Assembly (NCBI GenBank): GCA_035547915.1
Contig: DASZTS010000023.1
Span: 248,001 to 312,000, forward strand
DNA from: DASSFG01 sp035547915
GTDB taxonomy: Bacteria; Planctomycetota; Planctomycetia; Pirellulales; JAICIG01
Reading direction: 5' to 3'
DNA: 64,000 nucleotides
Under the pieces are notes generated by a model, which saw nothing but the letters and a program-made list of their open reading frames with translations, ran no database searches and had not been told where the DNA came from. Below, one piece after another: positions 61,925 to 64,000 of the stretch; position 1 is the stretch's first letter, and each line of letters opens with the position of its first letter. The position numbers and the translations under genes are program-made.

Positions 61925-62734
61925 TTAGTAGGCTCCACGCCGGCTCAAGACGCTCAAGGGCGTTTTTGCCAAGAGGCTGATGTCGGTCGGCAGGTTTTGA
62001 TGACGCAGGTACCAGAGGTCCATGCGCACCCATTCGTCGAAGCCGATCTCGCAGCGCCCGCTAACCTGCCAAAGGCACGTCAGGCCCGGTTTGACGGCCA
62101 GGCGACGCAACTGCCAAGGTTGATATTTGGCAACTTCCGAGGGGACGGGCGGCCGGGGTCCGACAAGCGACATCTGGCCCAACAGGACGTTGATGAGCTG
62201 GGGCATTTCGTCGATGCTGGTCGACCGCAAAAACGCACCGATTCGCGTGATTCGCGGATCGCGACGATTCTTGAAAACCGGGCCGTCCTTTTCGTTCGTC
62301 ACCAGGTGCTGAAGCTTCGCCGCGTTGACCACCATCGTGCGGAACTTGATCATCGGAAATAGCCGGCCACACAGGCCGACGCGCTGCTGCACGAAGATCG
62401 GCCGCCCCCTGGTCGTGATCGCGAGCACGAGCAGCGTGGTTAGCATAATCGGTGCGAAGAGGATCATGAGCACGATCGCGCCCGCCACGTCGAATGCCCG
62501 TTTGACGAAACGGTAGACGAGCGATTCATTCCCTTCGGCCAGAATGGTCTTCTGTTGGCTGTCGCCCCGAATCGGCTGCTCAACGCGCGGGCCGATGCGG
62601 CCGGACTGACCGACGCGGAGTGCTCGGAGGGGCTGTTGCCGGCCGGTAGAGACCACGCGATCGTCCTTGCGGCGGCGTCGCTTGGCAGTGGAAACGAAGC
62701 GGAGCGAGTTGGGGCTTTTATTGTCGGATATCAT
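61925..62734 (-). CDS. Sugar-1-phosphate transferase of the exopolysaccharide operon
   Basis: 269 residues. A basic N-terminus of about 80 residues precedes the sugar transferase domain. That domain has R-A-F-D-V-A-G-A-I-V-L helix, Q-R-V-G-L-C-G, K-F-R-T-M, T-S-I-D-E-M-P-Q (catalytic Asp-Glu), M-S-L-V-G-P-R-P-P and K-P-G-L-T-C-L-W-Q-V-S-G-R. It starts glycan assembly by moving a sugar phosphate to a polyprenyl phosphate. A second such enzyme is found at 11263-11976, so two separate glycans start in this window. The ATG at 62734 has GAGG 7 bases upstream. Confidence 0.92.
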   Translation of the reverse strand: MISDNKSPNSLRFVSTAKRRRRKDDRVVSTGRQQPLRALRVGQSGRIGPRVEQPIRGDSQQKTILAEGNESLVYRFVKRAFDVAGAIVLMILFAPIMLTTLLVLAITTRGRPIFVQQRVGLCGRLFPMIKFRTMVVNAAKLQHLVTNEKDGPVFKNRRDPRITRIGAFLRSTSIDEMPQLINVLLGQMSLVGPRPPVPSEVAKYQPWQLRRLAVKPGLTCLWQVSGRCEIGFDEWVRMDLWYLRHQNLPTDISLLAKTPLSVLSRRGAY

Positions 62735-62792
62735 GATCGGCCTCGGTTGGTGAATTAGAGTGCGTCGGATACACATTTGCCGCTGTGGCAAC

Positions 62793-64000
62793 CTAGGTGG
62801 CGACCGGCTGTAGCATGGCCTTGCTGAGAGCCTTGCGGACCGACACACCCGCGGGGTACGAACGAGCCGGCGTGAACACCGGCGTCGGCAAGATCACTTG
62901 CTTGGGCTCGGGGCTCGTGATCTCGGCACGTTTCACCGCAACCGGAGCCGACACGAAGAGGACCGCGGCACCGAGGAAGAGTCCCGCCACGACGCCACCC
63001 AAGGCAACCGTCATGCGGCCGGGTCCGACGGGCTTGGTCCCCGCGTCGGGCTCGTCGATGGTGTAGATCAAGCTGGAACTGTGGGCCCCGGCCTGATTGT
63101 TGCGCGCCTCCGACAACTCACGCTGAGCGGCGGCAAGCAACACGTTACGCTGCTGGACGTCGGAAATCAGGTTCGAGTAAACCGCCCGCAGACTGCCCAG
63201 TTTCGCCAGGCGTGCCCGGGTGTCCGAAAGCTGCTCGGAAAGCGACTCGGCCCGCTCCGTGGCGAGTTGCAGGTTGACCTGCACACCGCGGCAAGCAATC
63301 TCCAACTCTTGATGAAGCTGGCGGCTGATCTCACCTTCGGATTCCACGGCTGCCCGGACGAGCGGGTGATCGGGGTTCATGCCGCCCGACAGCGCGGCCG
63401 TCTTGAGTTGGGCATCGACGAGCCCTTCCTTGAGCCGCTTGAGCGAGGGCTGCGATTCGAGCAAACGGCTCGGCATGGCCAGCAGCCGACCCTGATCGAC
63501 GCGGGCCGATTGAAGCAGGTCGAGCAGGCTCTGTTCGCTGCGTTGGGCCAACCAGGCCTGTCGCAATTCGGTTTCGAGCTCCAGCGATTTGCGACGCAGT
63601 TCGCTGTCCCCCGACGACGACTCGTGGAGGATTCGCAACTCGGCCAAATCGCTGCCCACCGAAGTCTCGAGGGCCGCCAGCTTTTCGGTCACTACCGATG
63701 CGTCACCCTCGGCCATCGTGACGGCCTTGGCCAGTTCGGCGATCATGCCTTGGGCCTTGGCGTCGCGCAGTTGGCTGAAGCGGCCTTGCAGATGCTTCGA
63801 GACAGCCGACACGAGGGCGAGAGCACGCGGACGGCTCTGGTCGCGAACCTTGAGATATAGGACTTCCGTCTTACCAAACTCAGCACCCTTGGGAGGTACA
63901 AGCTTGATGCTTTCGGCCAACTGGGCCACATCCTCGTCGGTCGGCCACTGCTCCGAGACGGTGGCGCCGATTGGGGGACCGACCTCGGCCAGTGCCTGTC
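62793..64000 (-). CDS. Polysaccharide chain length determinant / Wzz-GumC-like protein (partial)
   Basis: The 5' end lies outside the window; about 402 codons are seen. The frame stays open to 64000. Most of it is a long coiled coil (roughly the middle 250 residues, with heptads such as L-E-T-E-L-R-Q-A-W-L-A-Q-R). A C-terminal membrane helix follows (G-G-V-V-A-G-L-F-L-G-A-A-V-L-F-V-S), then about 50 residues including a Lys/Pro part. It fits GumC/Wzz periplasmic copolymerases that set polysaccharide length and work with Wzy and an outer membrane exporter. It lies 58 bases upstream of the sugar transferase in the same operon. No Tyr-kinase domain is visible in this part. Confidence 0.82.
   Translation of the reverse strand, partial: QALAEVGPPIGATVSEQWPTDEDVAQLAESIKLVPPKGAEFGKTEVLYLKVRDQSRPRALALVSAVSKHLQGRFSQLRDAKAQGMIAELAKAVTMAEGDASVVTEKLAALETSVGSDLAELRILHESSSGDSELRRKSLELETELRQAWLAQRSEQSLLDLLQSARVDQGRLLAMPSRLLESQPSLKRLKEGLVDAQLKTAALSGGMNPDHPLVRAAVESEGEISRQLHQELEIACRGVQVNLQLATERAESLSEQLSDTRARLAKLGSLRAVYSNLISDVQQRNVLLAAAQRELSEARNNQAGAHSSSLIYTIDEPDAGTKPVGPGRMTVALGGVVAGLFLGAAVLFVSAPVAVKRAEITSPEPKQVILPTPVFTPARSYPAGVSVRKALSKAMLQPVAT

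Noticed and set aside
1..64000. CRISPR arrays, IS elements, tRNA or rRNA genes
   Set aside because: No regularly spaced repeats, transposase-like proteins, terminal inverted repeats or RNA gene sequences were recognised by eye; a covariance-model scan was not possible.

Overview
This is a GC-rich bacterial chromosomal window that most likely comes from a planctomycete, probably of the Pirellulales. The assignment to Pirellulales is inference. The evidence is the family content: a DUF1549 – DUF1501 – WD40 operon, a DUF1598 protein, an FGly sulfatase, an ECF sigma factor paired with a membrane VWA protein, many large TPR, HEAT and LRR proteins, and a long MoxR/Bat operon. No rRNA, tRNA, IS element or CRISPR array was recognised.

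Layout. 1-1022: tail of a Uma2-like protein overlapping a sugar phosphate isomerase-like TIM barrel. 1120-6703: ECF sigma factor with a VWA/YfbK-like membrane protein, then a primary-type sigma-70 factor closed by a strong intrinsic terminator. 6730-9894: a Tat-exported transglutaminase-like protein and a TolC-like lipoprotein (minus strand). 10070-13693: a small exopolysaccharide operon (GT4, sugar-1-phosphate transferase, GT39-like membrane protein). 13750-17032: membrane LRR protein, small membrane protein and secreted esterase. 17172-28149: a complete MoxR-Bat operon read leftward (moxR, DUF58, BatD-like/DUF4381-like, batA, fused batB-batC, batD, batE), followed by two tandem hairpins. 28317-32305: the planctomycete triplet DUF1549-DUF1501-WD40.

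32721-34887 holds the most interesting locus: a QatB-like protein and a QatC-like (QueC-family) PP-loop enzyme, with no QatA ATPase and no QatD TatD nuclease nearby. It is followed on the same strand by a membrane protein with a pseudopilin-like tail and a small YaeQ/PD-(D/E)XK-like protein. This may be a reduced or variant Qat anti-phage module.

36263-46817: an enolase-superfamily protein, then a surface glycan cluster. It includes a GT87-like enzyme, a CDP-alcohol phosphotransferase with an altered catalytic motif, a flippase, a GT-B-like transferase, a HAD phosphatase, NeuB/SpsE and an SpsF-like cytidylyltransferase. A divergent RmlD-like protein lacks the usual catalytic Tyr/Lys. 46869-52865: membrane, DUF1598, HEAT-repeat and secreted helical proteins. 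53349-57966: L-2-hydroxyglutarate oxidase, sulfatase, and a HIT hydrolase coupled to a dGTPase-type HD hydrolase. 57983-64000: a KaiC-like ATPase, a YihY/BrkB membrane protein, and a second exopolysaccharide operon (WecG/TagA GT, GT4, sugar-1-phosphate transferase, Wzz-like protein running off the window).

Starts were often moved inward from the longest possible reading frame. The guides were a Shine-Dalgarno sequence, a signal peptide, or a 4-base ATGA overlap with the upstream gene.
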